From the NCBI RefSeq assembly GCF_020509005.1, contig NC_063016.1:4588001-4652000 (forward strand): a stretch of DNA of 64,000 nucleotides, given 5' to 3'. Shown here piece after piece: positions 35,157 to 46,411 of the stretch. Under the pieces are notes generated by a model. It searched no databases and was not told the origin of the DNA. It saw only the letters and a program-made list of their open reading frames with translations. Source of the DNA: Fulvia fulva. Lineage: Eukaryota; Ascomycota; Dothideomycetes; Mycosphaerellales; Mycosphaerellaceae. The stretch's first letter is position 1. Each line of letters starts with the position of its first letter. Made by a program: the position numbers and the translations under genes.

Positions 35157-35317
35157 CTAACATCTGCCAGGGCCATTTCGCATCCTCAGCATCTCGCAAG
35201 CGTGCCGGAGAATCCGCCGCTCCGACAGCAAACACATCCATGGATCCTAGTCGTGAGAGGATTTACCCGCACGCTTGCGAGATGCTGAGGATGCGAAATG
35301 GCCCTGGCAGATGCTAG
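35157..35317. mobile_element. Foldback / MITE-like inverted-repeat element, copy A
   Basis: Two 49-bp arms, 35157-35205 and 35269-35317, are reverse complements with one mismatch, separated by a 63-bp loop. Weaker complementarity continues 10-20 bp outwards on each side. The whole unit aligns in reverse orientation, loop included, with a second copy at 61545-61697. There is no open frame, so it would be non-autonomous. A target-site duplication could not be settled by eye. Confidence 0.75.
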
Positions 35318-35961
35318 ATACAGCTATCACCTTCCAGAGGTCGCGATCTCGGGTGCCGTCGTGGAGAAGGCCATGTGCTTGTGAGAAATGCTATCCCAAG
35401 TCCAGTGCCAAGACCTCTATCTGGCGATCAGTAATCGACAGGCACTCAAGCAAAGATCCCACCCGTGATCACTGATCGGCCAAACTTCCGGACAGTCTTT
35501 TCCCAGCGACTGCAGCTACGGCCGACACCACTAACTATCGTCGTCAAGTCAGCCACATGCCTGCAACTTGGCAGTGGGCGCGCCCGTCTCAAGCCCTCAA
35601 CATGATCATTCATCAGGGTGGAGAAGAACGAACACGACTTATCCGCGCAACCGTGCCAGATCGTTGTATGCCTGCACGGACGATGGCTTTCGACGGCATG
35701 AGAATGTTTACCCGCGTTTTGGTGGCAGATCTTATCGCATTGGAACAGGCACAAGCACATGCCTGGAAGTTTTGCTGACACTGGTACATTCGGACCAACT
35801 ACAGCCCACCTGCAAACGCACGCTAGAAAGTCTTCAGCCTGTCGTTGACGGTGTAGTCCATTGCAAGAGCGCTGCTTGGCTTTGTAATACCTATGGTGTG
35901 CGCTCTTGCCGTGACGAGTGTTAGGACCAGTTCGGAAGTGTTGTGGCTTTCAATCCGAGAA

Positions 35962-35967
35962 TATATA
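35962..35967 (+). promoter_or_regulatory. Possible TATA box of the ABC transporter gene
   Basis: TATATA about 150 bp upstream of the start codon at 36115, in a plausible position for a core promoter. Based on sequence and spacing only. Confidence 0.3.
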
Positions 35968-36114
35968 CCAGGCCTACTCTCCATTGGCAATACTAGATCT
36001 TACTAACACCCATTGTCGCATCAGCGATACGCCAACGACTCCTTCTATCACCAATTTTGGCCTGTTACACCACATCCCTGCTGCATCCATCGGGTATACA
36101 ACACCAAGAACTGA

Positions 36115-39100
36115 ATGGACGGGTCAGAGGAGAAAGGCCCCATGGAGGGCCTGCCCGCAACTGGTGAAGCAATGGAGAGGGTTGCCGACCACGACGACAG
36201 AACGGACTGGAACGCAATGCCAGAAGTGGCTGCAGTGCAAAGGACTGCAGGTGGAGGCACACCACTTGCGAGAAGGCTCGGAGTCACTTGGAGGAATCTG
36301 ACTGTCAAGGGTGTGAATGCTGCTGCATCCTTCAACGAGAATATTGGTTCTCAGTTCGTGCCGTCTTTCGCGAAGAAAGCCGTTGCCAACGCGGCCAAGT
36401 CGACCAAAACAATAATTGACAACTCGCATGGGTGCGTCAAGCCGGGAGAGATGCTACTGGTACTTGGGAGGTACGCAATTCCTCGAAGTGTAGTTCATGC
36501 AGCTGGCTGACAGATAGCAAGACCTGGTGCCGGCTGTACTACTTTGCTCAAAGTCCTAGCCAATAGACGCGCTGCCTACAGCTCGATCGAAGGTCAGGTC
36601 CACTATGGGTCTATGGATCACCACGAAGCAACAAAGTATCGAGCGCAGATCGTGATGAACACCGAGGATGAGATATTCTGGCCGACACTCACGGTGCAGC
36701 AGACCATTGACTTCGCGACCAGGCTTAAGACTCCCAAACACACTCTTGGTGATTATGCCTCAGCAGAAGAGGCTCGTGTAGCCAGCAGAGATTTCCTGCT
36801 TAATGTGCTCGGAATCTCTCACACAGCCAATACAAGAGTTGGCGATGCCTACATCCGTGGAGTATCTGGAGGCGAACGAAAGCGTGTCAGCATTGCTGAG
36901 ACACTTGCTACCCGTGGAAGCGTGTACTGCTGGGACAATTCAACAAGAGGCCTCGATGCAAGCACTGCTCTGCAATACATCAAGGCAATTCGCAAGCTGT
37001 CCGATATCTTCGGGTTGGCATCAATCGTTACTCTCTACCAAGCTGGAAACGATATCTACAAACAGTTCGATAAGGTGTTGGTGCTGGAGTCGGGCAAACA
37101 GATATACTACGGACCTGCAACATCAGCACAGCCGTTCATGGAAGACCTGGGATTTGTTTGTGCGGATGGAGCGAATGTGGGAGACTTCCTGACCGGTATT
37201 TGATACATCAACGACGAGATTTGCACTCACTGACAATGCTATAGGCATCACAGTCCCGACCGAGCGCAGGATCCGCGAAGGTTTCGAGCTCACTTTCCCC
37301 AGGACAGCCGATGCAGTGCTGGAAGCCTATCAGGCCTCAAATATACGACCTCTGATGGAGACAGAATACGACTATCCCACCACGCAGATCGCAGCAAATC
37401 ACACGAAGGAGTTCCAAGAAGCTGCTGCGTACGAGAAGCACCCGGACTTCCTGACATCTCGTTCTTCGGCTACAGCTTCGTTCGCTATTCAACTCAGTGC
37501 CGCTACTAAGAGGCAGTTCCAGATCCTCTGGGGCGACAAGACAAATCTGATTGTGAAGCAAGTATCCAATCTGATCCAAGCCTTCTGTGCCGGATCACTA
37601 TTCTACAATGCCCCGGCCGACTCATCTGGTCTCCTCAGTAAAGCTGGAATCATCTTCGTCACATTGTTCTTCAACGCAATGATCGCACAGTCTGAGGTCA
37701 CAGACTCCTTCGTCGGTCGACCAGTACTCGCGAAACACAGAGGGTTCTCATTCCATCATCCAGCGGCCTGGGTCTTGGCACAGGTCGTGACTGATATCCC
37801 CATTATTCTTTGCCAAGTCTCTGCATTCAGCTTGGTCGCCTACTTCTTGTCTAGACTCACGAGAGAAGCGGATGTATTCTTCATCTTCTGGTTTGCGGTC
37901 CTGAGCTGTACGTTCGCGATCACGGCACTCTTCCGGGCCCTGGCTGCTGGCTTCAAGACATTTGATGATGCCAGCAAGATATCAGGCGTCATCATATTGG
38001 CCACACTGCTGTACGCCGGATACATGATCCCGAAGCCGGACATGGGAAACTGGTTTGTCTGGTAAGTGTGCCAGAAAATCGTTACGTGGAAGTGAAGCTT
38101 TTACTGACCGGAGACAGGATTTACTGGATTGACCCATTCTCGTATGCCTTCAATGCGCTGCTGTCAAATGAATTGCACGGTCAAGTCATCGACTGCGTTG
38201 GATCCAATCTTGTTCCAAGCGGCCCCGGGTATGGCTCCATCTCAAATCAGGCTTGCACCGGCGTCCGCGGCGCTGCACCAGGGGCTGCTTTCGTCCTAGG
38301 CGACGACTATCTCGACAGTGTGCGGTATAGCCACGGAGATATGTGGAGGAACATTGGCATCGTATGGTGAGCTAAGTGACATTCTCGCTTGTCGGAATAC
38401 AATAGCTCACACGTCTGCAGGGTCTGGTGGGCTTTCTACGTCGGACTGACCATCTTATTTACTTCTATGCAACCTGTTGATCAAACTCAGACCGGCGTCG
38501 CACTGATCCCGCGAGAGCGAGCTAATAAGATAGCACGAGGGTTCTCTGACGAAGAGTCCGGCATCAACGAGAAAGTCATGCCACAGTCAAGCTCGAACTC
38601 CGACACCGAAGGCAACGATTCCGATTCTGATGGCCTCATTCGCAATACATCGACATTCACATGGCAGAACGTCACTTACACAGTCCAGACCCCTCGAGGA
38701 CCGCGGGTACTTCTCAACAATGTCCACGGTTGGGTAAAGCCAGGCATGCTAGGCGCATTAATGGGTTCATCTGGAGCAGGAAAGACGACTCTCCTGGATG
38801 TTCTGGCTCAACGTAAGACTGAGGGCACAATTACTGGCTCTGTTCTCGTGGATGGAAAGGAGCTGGGTGTTAGCTTCCAGCGATCTGCTGGCTACTGCGA
38901 GCAGCTTGACGTTCACGAGTCCCTAACGTAAGTATTGGAGAGATGTCCAACATGAAGATACTTGCTGATAACGAATTCCAGAACTGTAAGGGAAGCCCTG
39001 GAGTTCTCCGCCCTGCTTCGCCAATCTCGCACAACTTCGAAAGCAGACAAGCTGAAATATGTCGATGTCATAATTGAGCTTCTGGAGATGGAAGACATCG

Positions 39101-40711
39101 AAGACTGTCTGATCGGCACACCTGGTGGAGCTGGTCTTTCAATTGAGCAGAGAAAGCGCGTGACGATCGGAGTTGAATTGGTGGCAAAACCAAGCGTCCT
39201 CATCTTCCTTGACGAGCCAACTTCTGGACTTGATGGTCAGGCAGCCTTCAACACCATTCGATTCCTCAAGAAGCTGGCGGCCGCCGGACAAGCTATTCTC
39301 GTCACTATTCATCAGCCAAGTGCACAACTTTTTGCCGAGTTCGACAATTTGCTACTTCTGGCCAAAGGTGGAAACACAGTGTACTTTGGCGATATCGGTA
39401 AAGATGCAGCCACGATTCGAAAGTACTTTGCCAATCATGGAGCACCCTGCCCACCAGGAAAGAACCCAGCGGAACATATGATCGACGTCGTTTCTGACAC
39501 GACTCAAGACTGGAGTGGAATCTGGAAGGGCTCAAGAGAGTACAGTCAGATGCTGCACCATCTGGATGAGATCGTCAACGAAACCAAGCGAACCGTTTCC
39601 CAGTGTTCGATGATTGACGGAGATTCTGAGTTTGCGATGCCTTTATGGGATCAGATCAAAATCGTCACTACCCGCGCCAACAAAGCTCTGTGGCGTAACA
39701 CTGGCTATGTCAACAACAAGTTCATGCTTCACATCATTACTGGACTGTTCACTGGCTTCTCCTTCTATATGCTGGACGACAGTGTAGGAGATCTGCAGCT
39801 GCGCATGTTCGCGCTGTTTAACTTCATCTTTGTCGCACCAGGTGTGATTGGTATGTACGCCTTCTCGAAGGAATAGAAATGGACACTGACTAGACACAGC
39901 GCAACTCCAGCCGTTGTTCATCGAAAAGCGTGACATCTACGATGCCCGCGAGAAGAAGTCCAAGATGTACAGCTGGAAGGCATTCGTCACGGCTTTGATC
40001 GTGTCGGAACTGCCGTATCTGGTCATTTGTGTCATCCAGTACTTCTTCTGCTTCTACTACACAGTAGGACTGCCCACGGCGTCGAGCAAAGCAGGTGCTG
40101 TGTTCTTCGTCATGCTCTTGTATGAGTTCTTGTACACGGGCATCGGTAAGCATCCTTCCCAGCACCTCCATCGAAAGACAAGCACTGACATGCTTATTAC
40201 AGGACAATTCGTCGCCGCATATGCTCCGAACGCTGTAGCTGCATCACTGGCAAATCCCTTGGTCATCTTCACCCTCGTCGGCTTCTCCGGCGTATTGGTC
40301 CCTTACTCTCAAATCGTCGATTTCTGGAAATACTGGCTCTATTGGATCAATCCATTCAACTATCTGGTCGGATCATTGCTTGTCTTCACTACTTGGGACA
40401 TCGAAGTCAGCTGCAAAGATTCCGAGCTCGCTGTGTTTGACCCAGTGGGCAACCAGACCTGTGCAGATTATCTGGCCCCGTACCTGAGTGCGGCCGGCTC
40501 TGGTGCGAATCTATTGAACCCATCGGCCATTGCTGGATGCCAGGTCTGCCAGTATGCGACAGGCGCGGATTATCTCCGCACTCTCAACCTGAAGGAGCAC
40601 TACTATGGTTGGAGAAATGTGGGCATTGTGGCACTGTTCTGTGTCTCGAGCTACGGGCTTGTGTATCTCCTAATGAAATTGAGGACTAAGAAGACCAAAA
40701 AGGCGGCGTAA
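36115..40711 (+). CDS. PDR-type (ABCG) full-size ABC transporter, 1,408 aa, eight exons
   Basis: Exons 36115-36470, 36522-37195, 37245-38061, 38118-38366, 38421-38927, 38982-39850, 39900-40145 and 40203-40711 give 1,409 codons, with seven introns of 49-57 bp. The order is NBD-TMD-NBD-TMD, as in yeast Pdr5. NBD1 has the degenerate Walker A typical of the family (GRPGAGCTT, about 118-126), signature [13 protein letters not shown] and Walker [14 protein letters not shown]2 has a canonical GSSGAGKTT (about 814) and DEPTSGLDG, with signature [14 protein letters not shown]. Two six-helix membrane domains follow, with the extracellular Cys-containing loop near the end ([22 protein letters not shown]). 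Substrates are probably hydrophobic drugs or metabolites. A P450 and a dioxygenase gene lie just downstream, so a link to secondary metabolism or detoxification is possible but unproven. Confidence 0.95.
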
Positions 40712-41163
40712 AGTGGTATGAAGGAGTAATGGTAGTGTGTATAGACATAGAATGTGCAATACCCGAGTTACGTTAGATATGTGTCAAATTTTTGCATCAT
40801 CGTGGTTGGAATGTGCCGATATTTCCACGGTCGGCTGGTATCACGACTCTCATATAGAGTCTGCACCAGGATGAAGATGCTCGATTGTATACGAGTACAC
40901 TTGTAGACAGGTTGAACGACGTTTTTGGATGCGGCAAGTCAAGCGGACATGGTCCTCCATTTCTCATGATGTCCGCTACTGCTTCGAGGTTGGATGTCTG
41001 TTCAATACACGCGAGTCGCACTAGTCCTTGGGGTTCATCTTCCAGGAGATCTGTTCGTGGTTGCAGCCAGGTCGTATGTGCTGCAAGGCATGCAAAGCTT
41101 CTCGCATAATTATTTTTGAGAGCGAAGGCATTGTTCCCAAGACAATTTCGCCACTTGCTTGCT
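40712..41163. other. Convergent intergenic spacer
   Basis: 452 bp between the ABC transporter end and the end of the dioxygenase frame. It holds the 3' ends; no gene is recognised. Confidence 0.4.
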
Positions 41164-42356
41164 TCAGTCCGTTGCCGTATACCAGTCGACAGTCTTCCGC
41201 CCATAGTGCTGTAAAGCTACTCCTCGGTGGCTTCGGATCCACTTTCGCAGTTGGCTCTCACCTAGACTGTCCCACCTTGGATCAAGGAAGCTCGACGTTG
41301 GATCGTTGACTCTGCTCTCTTCGCTTCTCATGCGTCGCACGTTCTCTGGGATAAATTCCCGCACTTCCGTCACGGTCATGTCAAGAGGGAGCCCTTGAAA
41401 GAATGGGATGGAGTACCGAACATTACTGCTTGGGCCGGCGCGATGACTCTGTGGATCGTGGCCTTCACAGTACCCTCGGTCGCAGCCTCGAAAGCATTAC
41501 CAACATTGACAACGAAGCATCCCTCAATGGGCTTCACTGGAAGCCAATGACCTGACGATGAAAGCACCTCAAGGCCGGGCTCATTGCCGACCTGATACAG
41601 AAATGTCAACCAGCCGGAGGAGTCCTTGTGAGCGCCAACACCTTGACCACCATTGCTTTGAGGATCCGCGGGTGGGTAGCGACAGAGCTTGATTCGGTGT
41701 TGAGGCGGCAGAAAAGACCTCTTCGGTGCGTCGACGGATGTAGGATTACTCTGGCTTGGCAGACCAAAGAAGTGGTCGAATGTGCCAACGGGAATGTTGA
41801 AAGCCTCCTCGATCAAGTTGACGAAGCGGCAAGACAGGGCTTGTAATGCGTCGTGGTAATTTGTCAAGGCCTCACGAAATCCTGGGACGTCTTCTTCCGA
41901 TGGCCATTGATTTGGTCCTCGTAGGCGCCAATACAGCTTGCTGAGGTCGCGGTGACACGTTGTGCCATTGCTTGAGCCCGTGTCAGTCTGATGGGCATTG
42001 GTCCCGATATCTTTGCGCTCGTTGTAGACTACGGGAAGCTCAGTGGCGAAATCAAACTGTTCTCTGAGATCTTGTCTTCCAAGGGTAGTCTCCTCTGCGA
42101 AACCACTGTAGCCAAGGAAATGGGGACTGTTGGTTTTGCTCCAGGCGGCTTTCTTGGTATGCCGAAGAGCGAATAGATGTGGAAGTAAGCTTGCGAGCTG
42201 ATCTGTCGTGGACTTCGCCACGCCATGATTGATGATGTACAGGAAGCCGACGTCAAATAATGCGGCGCGTAACTGTTTGAGCAGTGCTTGCTTTTTGACA
42301 GGGTCTGACGCCCATGACAGGTCGACGACTGGTATGTTGGATTCGGTGTCCGTCAT
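41164..42356 (-). pseudogene. 2OG-Fe(II) dioxygenase (isopenicillin N synthase-like), frameshifted
   Basis: From the ATG at 42356 one frame encodes a typical N-terminal DIOX_N domain (IPVVDLSWAS, GFLYIINHGV) and the catalytic core with the iron-binding H-x-D (GAHKDSSGWLTFL), the distal region GNAFEAATEGTVKATIHRV containing the second His, and the APAQ that precedes the conserved RYSIPFF. At about 41416-41424 the frame slips: RYSIPFFQGLPLD continues in another frame, which stays open to 41164 with the normal C-terminal LRKWIRSH segment. No intron can fit because the family motif is contiguous. Either one base was gained or two lost (equivalently one short of the normal codons) in the gene, or the assembly has an error. 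As written, the protein ends at 41376 and lacks its last strand and the 2OG-binding Arg of the RYS motif. Confidence 0.75.
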
Positions 42357-44199
42357 GACTTGCAATGTGATTGTGATGGACTACATGTCTTTATGCATGA
42401 CCGAGGGAAAGGGCAGAGGACGGTGGAGAACGTGCAATGGCGTGATCAAGGTTTGGAGTCGTCTCGACATTGTAGCACTGATCAGATCGCAAGGTCGACC
42501 GTATGACTCCGAGAACTGGTCGCCATTGAGCTGCCAATAACTAATGTACAGTAGTGGTGGTGAGCCAAGAGGGCGATGGAGAAGAAGGGGAAAAGATAAC
42601 GTCGTGAACGCAGGCCCGAGGGCCGTTTCACACAATCTTGAGCTTGGCGGAGGTCGGTCCGATTCAGCCGAAGCCCTAGAGCCCAAGTGCCTTCACTTTC
42701 CAACGTTGCCTCCTCCTTTTCCTCCTCGAACACCATACTACCTCCTACGTTTCACGACATCGTACATCGACGTCTGCTCGATCAAGCCGACCAATTGGGG
42801 ATGTCGTGTTTACGGACTTTACTTATAGATTTGACTGCCTCGCGGGCTCCAACATGTCGCACATCGTCCACTTCAACACAGCGGCACGGGCGGAGTCCTC
42901 CCCGTTTGCCATGAGTTTGCCATGATCCTCTGATCGAACGTGCTCAAGCTCAAGAAGTGCAATGCGTTGCTCAGGCCGTGTATACGTCATCGCGATTAAC
43001 CTGATAATCTGCTATACTCTCTGGCGATTATTGATTTTCGATTATGAGAACCTGTGCGTATACCTCGAGGACCCCATAATCTATCAGATTATTCGATTAT
43101 CTCGCTACTCGCTGCTCGCTATCTCGAAAAAGCAGCTCTATCCTAATAATCAAATAACCTGCTTTCTGGAGGTTGTTTCTCACCTAAAATCCAATAATCT
43201 ACGGCTAACCTCTGGAGGCCACGTGATCAAGGATATGAAGGCTAGAGCCGTATACTAAGAACCCGTAGGTTATCGATTACTTTGGCCCTCAGGGCATCCA
43301 GCGCATCGAGATCGTCCAGCTTGAGTCGACGACCGGCGAGGCATTGAACGCGCTCGTGTTGGATGATGTGGCATACAACCTGTACAAGTAGGCAAAAGAC
43401 TATAAAAGCGGCGGAGGATTTCTGCAGTTAGGAGCAGTTGTAATGTTTGTAATCATTCAACGAGATTCAATGACATCATTTGATCAAATTTAGCGCGACT
43501 GTTGTCTGCTTGCGGCTCTGGCCACTCGGACGGTTTGATGCGTTGCGTTGGTCCAAACATTAGCAAAAGATGTGCTGTTGGCGGTTGTGAACCTCCAAAG
43601 GTAAGCGTAGCGGAGTGGAGCTCTCTACCAACCCTTCTAGACTGCAAAGTAGCGTGCGATCCGCTACCCGACGTACAGTGCTTATTATACGACGACATAG
43701 GCGTTAGCGACGAGTATATGTTTGCGAGTTCGCCAACAGGCACAGTGCGGTAGGTCACGTGACCCTGAAACTTGAAAGTTGACCAATCAGAGCGGGCGCC
43801 AAGGCTAGTTGAGGGCTGGTATAGAGCTTCACTCCCTCGCTGACGCCTCACCTACGTACTCGCAAGCTCGTACTCCGGTGTGGCTAGCGCTCGGTCGCTA
43901 CGCTTAATCAGCACAGCGATTCAAGCCGCACCCTCCATAATTGCTTCAAGGTTTAGTCGTTGGATTCAGAATGTTGCTTTCGAATCTCATATTTTATGTC
44001 ATGGAAGATGTCAAGATACAGAACAGGGAGAACAGAACCAATTCCTACAAGTGGCGGCCGATAATCATGTGCTTTCAGAATTTGCATGGGCTGCATCGTA
44101 GCACTATGGCGAAGTTCAAGTCGACGGTTCGCGAGGATTGAGGAGGAGCTTGGTAGACTGCCAGGTAAAAGCCAATGACTTGCTGCAGAAACCCTCGTC
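42357..44199. other. Intergenic, 1.8 kb, with an AT-rich transposon-like relic
   Basis: This gap contains the promoter of the dioxygenase and an AT-rich patch with repeated GATTAT motifs (about 42990-43270), described separately. A perfect palindrome GGTCACGTGACC lies near 43754-43765. No intact gene is recognised. Confidence 0.45.
42960..43480. mobile_element. Probable LTR-retroelement relic
   Basis: The left half is AT-rich with repeated GATTAT/ATAATC words, unlike the surroundings. A short frame at 43278-43391 reads as a copia-type protease-region remnant (ALVLDDVAYNLYK resembles the common LxDVLYxP..NL). It is followed at once by TATAAAAG (43401-43408) and a leader-like stretch, as in an LTR. 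No second LTR or pol gene is visible, so only a fragment remains. Confidence 0.35.
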
Positions 44200-45807
44200 T
44201 CACAACGGAACGCGAGGCTCTAGCCTCACATCAAGCCTGGTCTGACCCAGACTCGACTCCATCCACATCTGCACCGGCTTCGTAGGCACAATCTTACAAA
44301 ACCAAGTCAGCAAAGCCCCAAAAACTCAACGTCACAACAGGCCTGAGCATACCTTAAAACTCAAAATCAACGACGCCAACAACTTCTTCATCTCCATCCT
44401 CGCAAGATGTTTCCCAATACACTCCCTCCTGCCATAGCTGAACCCAAACGAAACCCTGTTCATCTCTGCCCACTTCGTTTTGTCGACATTAAGCCATCGC
44501 TCGGGCTTGAAGCTGTGAGGGTCTGCACCGTATACAGCTGGATCGCGGGTTGTGTCGAGCTCGGAGATGGAGACGCCCGTGCCTGCTGGGAGGTAGACGC
44601 CCCCGATCTCTGCTCCTGGTGGAGTGATGGTGCGCTCTACGCAGTTGGGGTTGACGAACAGCCGCCTGGAGGTCACGGCTGTTAGTATAAAACGCCCATG
44701 ATGACAAGCGGGGATTCAGGCTACTCACATCCCCTCCCTGATCACAGCGTCCAAATACACCAGTTTATCCACCTCCGCGAACCTCGGTGGGAAGCTCAGA
44801 CCAGCACCTAGCACTTCCTCCTCCAGCCGCGCCAAAGTAGCTGGGTTCCATAGTAAATACACCAAAGTCGCCGAACTCGTCATAGCCGTCGTCTCCGACC
44901 CAGCATGAATCGTCGAAATTGTCAGACCCAGCACATCAGCAGGCGCCACAGCCTCGGGCGCCTCTTGACTAGCAGCGAGATACCGTCCTAGCAAATCTTT
45001 CCCACCACCTCCTGCTTTATCCTCTGCCTTTCGCTGCTGAATGCGTCGAATTGCTAATTGCGCCAATGGCCCGGTGGCGCGCTGGATCCGGGTTACGATC
45101 CAGTTCTTATAGATGACCGCTTCCCACCCCGGCAACGAAGCCCAAAGCCTCCAATGTGCGAAGCGTTGGTGGCCAGAAGGGCAAATACCATCGAGATCCC
45201 GTCCGGCGGTGAGGAAGCCACGGCTTTCGCTGAAGGCGAGTTCTGTCAAGGTGTCGAAGGACCAGAAGCTTAGCCATGTGTTCAACGGTACTTCCTGTCC
45301 AGCTCGCGCTCGTAGTTGGGTTATGAGGATTTTGAGGGTTCCGTCGATTTGAGCCTCCTGCTTTAACCATGTGGACTGAGAGAAGCCGGCACTGATGTGG
45401 CGCTTGAGACTTGTCACTTTCTTCTCGTCGGAGATTGTGACTAAACTCATGATCTCCTTGCCGTTCGCTAAAGTTCTCATGGGGTTGTATGAACTAGCTT
45501 TGGGGAAGACTTGGCCCGTTCCGTAGATCTGTGGTATGGTATCTGGATTCGCGAAGCTGACTCTGTTCGGGCCAAAGCGGACGATAGGGCCGTATTTTTG
45601 ATGTAGTTCGTGGACAATCTCGCAATGGTGGGCACCGCGCCATACTTTTGTTGCTGACCAGAGGTCTGTTAGCGATGCCAGTAGAGGTCCGGGAATGTGT
45701 CGTAGTCGCGCATAGCTTTTGACCTGTGCGTACAGAAGTGCGGCTGTGAGTATGGCGAGAGCTGCGAATAGCAGTCCTTGAGGCGTCTGGATGATGGAAG
45801 TTGCCAT
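44200..45807 (-). CDS. Cytochrome P450 monooxygenase, 494 aa, three exons
   Basis: Exons 45807-44729, 44665-44353 and 44292-44200 (introns 63 and 60 bp) give 495 codons. An N-terminal membrane anchor (about residues 10-28) precedes the Pro-rich hinge RHIPGPLLASLTDLW. The I-helix has AGSETTA (near 300). The K-helix ExxR is EGMR, rebuilt across intron 1. PERW follows, and the heme loop FGFSYGRRECIG has the Cys ligand near 441. The overall pattern resembles fungal pisatin demethylase-like P450s (CYP57/CYP53-type neighbours), but the substrate cannot be told. It is on the same strand as the broken dioxygenase and 3.5 kb from the PDR transporter. The last exon is short and ends in RLEPRVPL. Confidence 0.93.
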
Positions 45808-46411
45808 ATTGGCAGTGTCACCAGGACTGTTTTCTATTCGGTATCAAGACGTTACACAAGTGTTAGTTATGGTGCTTCATCAAGTCTGACTCCACAATGT
45901 TCAGATCAAGTCGTTACTCCAGCTCCTCCAGGATGAGAAGGATGTGCGTAAGGCACCCCATGCGCCGATGTCATTGACCGCAGAGTTCAGCGAAGAAGCA
46001 AATCTTTCAAGGGCATCGAGACCAATCATCGGTGTGATAGCAGTCATCTTGCGCCCGGATGGACGGAAAGGGCATTGCTGGAGGATGTAATACCTAAGGT
46101 CAATCTAGGGTTTGTAGTAGTGTCCGCGTCAACCTAGGTTACCAAACACTTGTATAAACTTCTTGCTGGGTGCGAGCTTTATGGCCAAGTGAGTCGACAC
46201 AATAAGCATCAGGGGCTGCCTATCCAGATTGATCCCAGGTAATCGCGAATCTGCGAGTGCCGTTGAGTTTGATAGACTGTACATTGCTGAAGTACGTATA
46301 GGTCGCACTGTACCCTCACCAGCAACGCCTCGCTTTGCAGAACGCTCCATAAATGCAATCAATGTCCAAATCAATAGGCCAGCCGAGCGTTCGCTGTGAA
46401 GAATCAGCAGA
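45808..46411. other. Intergenic, P450 upstream region
   Basis: About 600 bp carrying the P450 promoter and the 3' end of the calcium uniporter gene. Nothing else is recognised. Confidence 0.4.

Larger units (their letters stand above)
34831..36114. other. Intergenic region with foldback repeat copy A
   Basis: About 1.3 kb between the BEACH and ABC transporter genes. It includes the inverted-repeat element described separately and the promoter of the transporter. Short frames here have no recognisable product. Confidence 0.5.

Noticed and set aside
43453..44141. Short frames on both strands near 43.5-44.1 kb
   Set aside because: Low-complexity, no homology pattern, next to the retroelement-like relic; more likely degraded repeat DNA.
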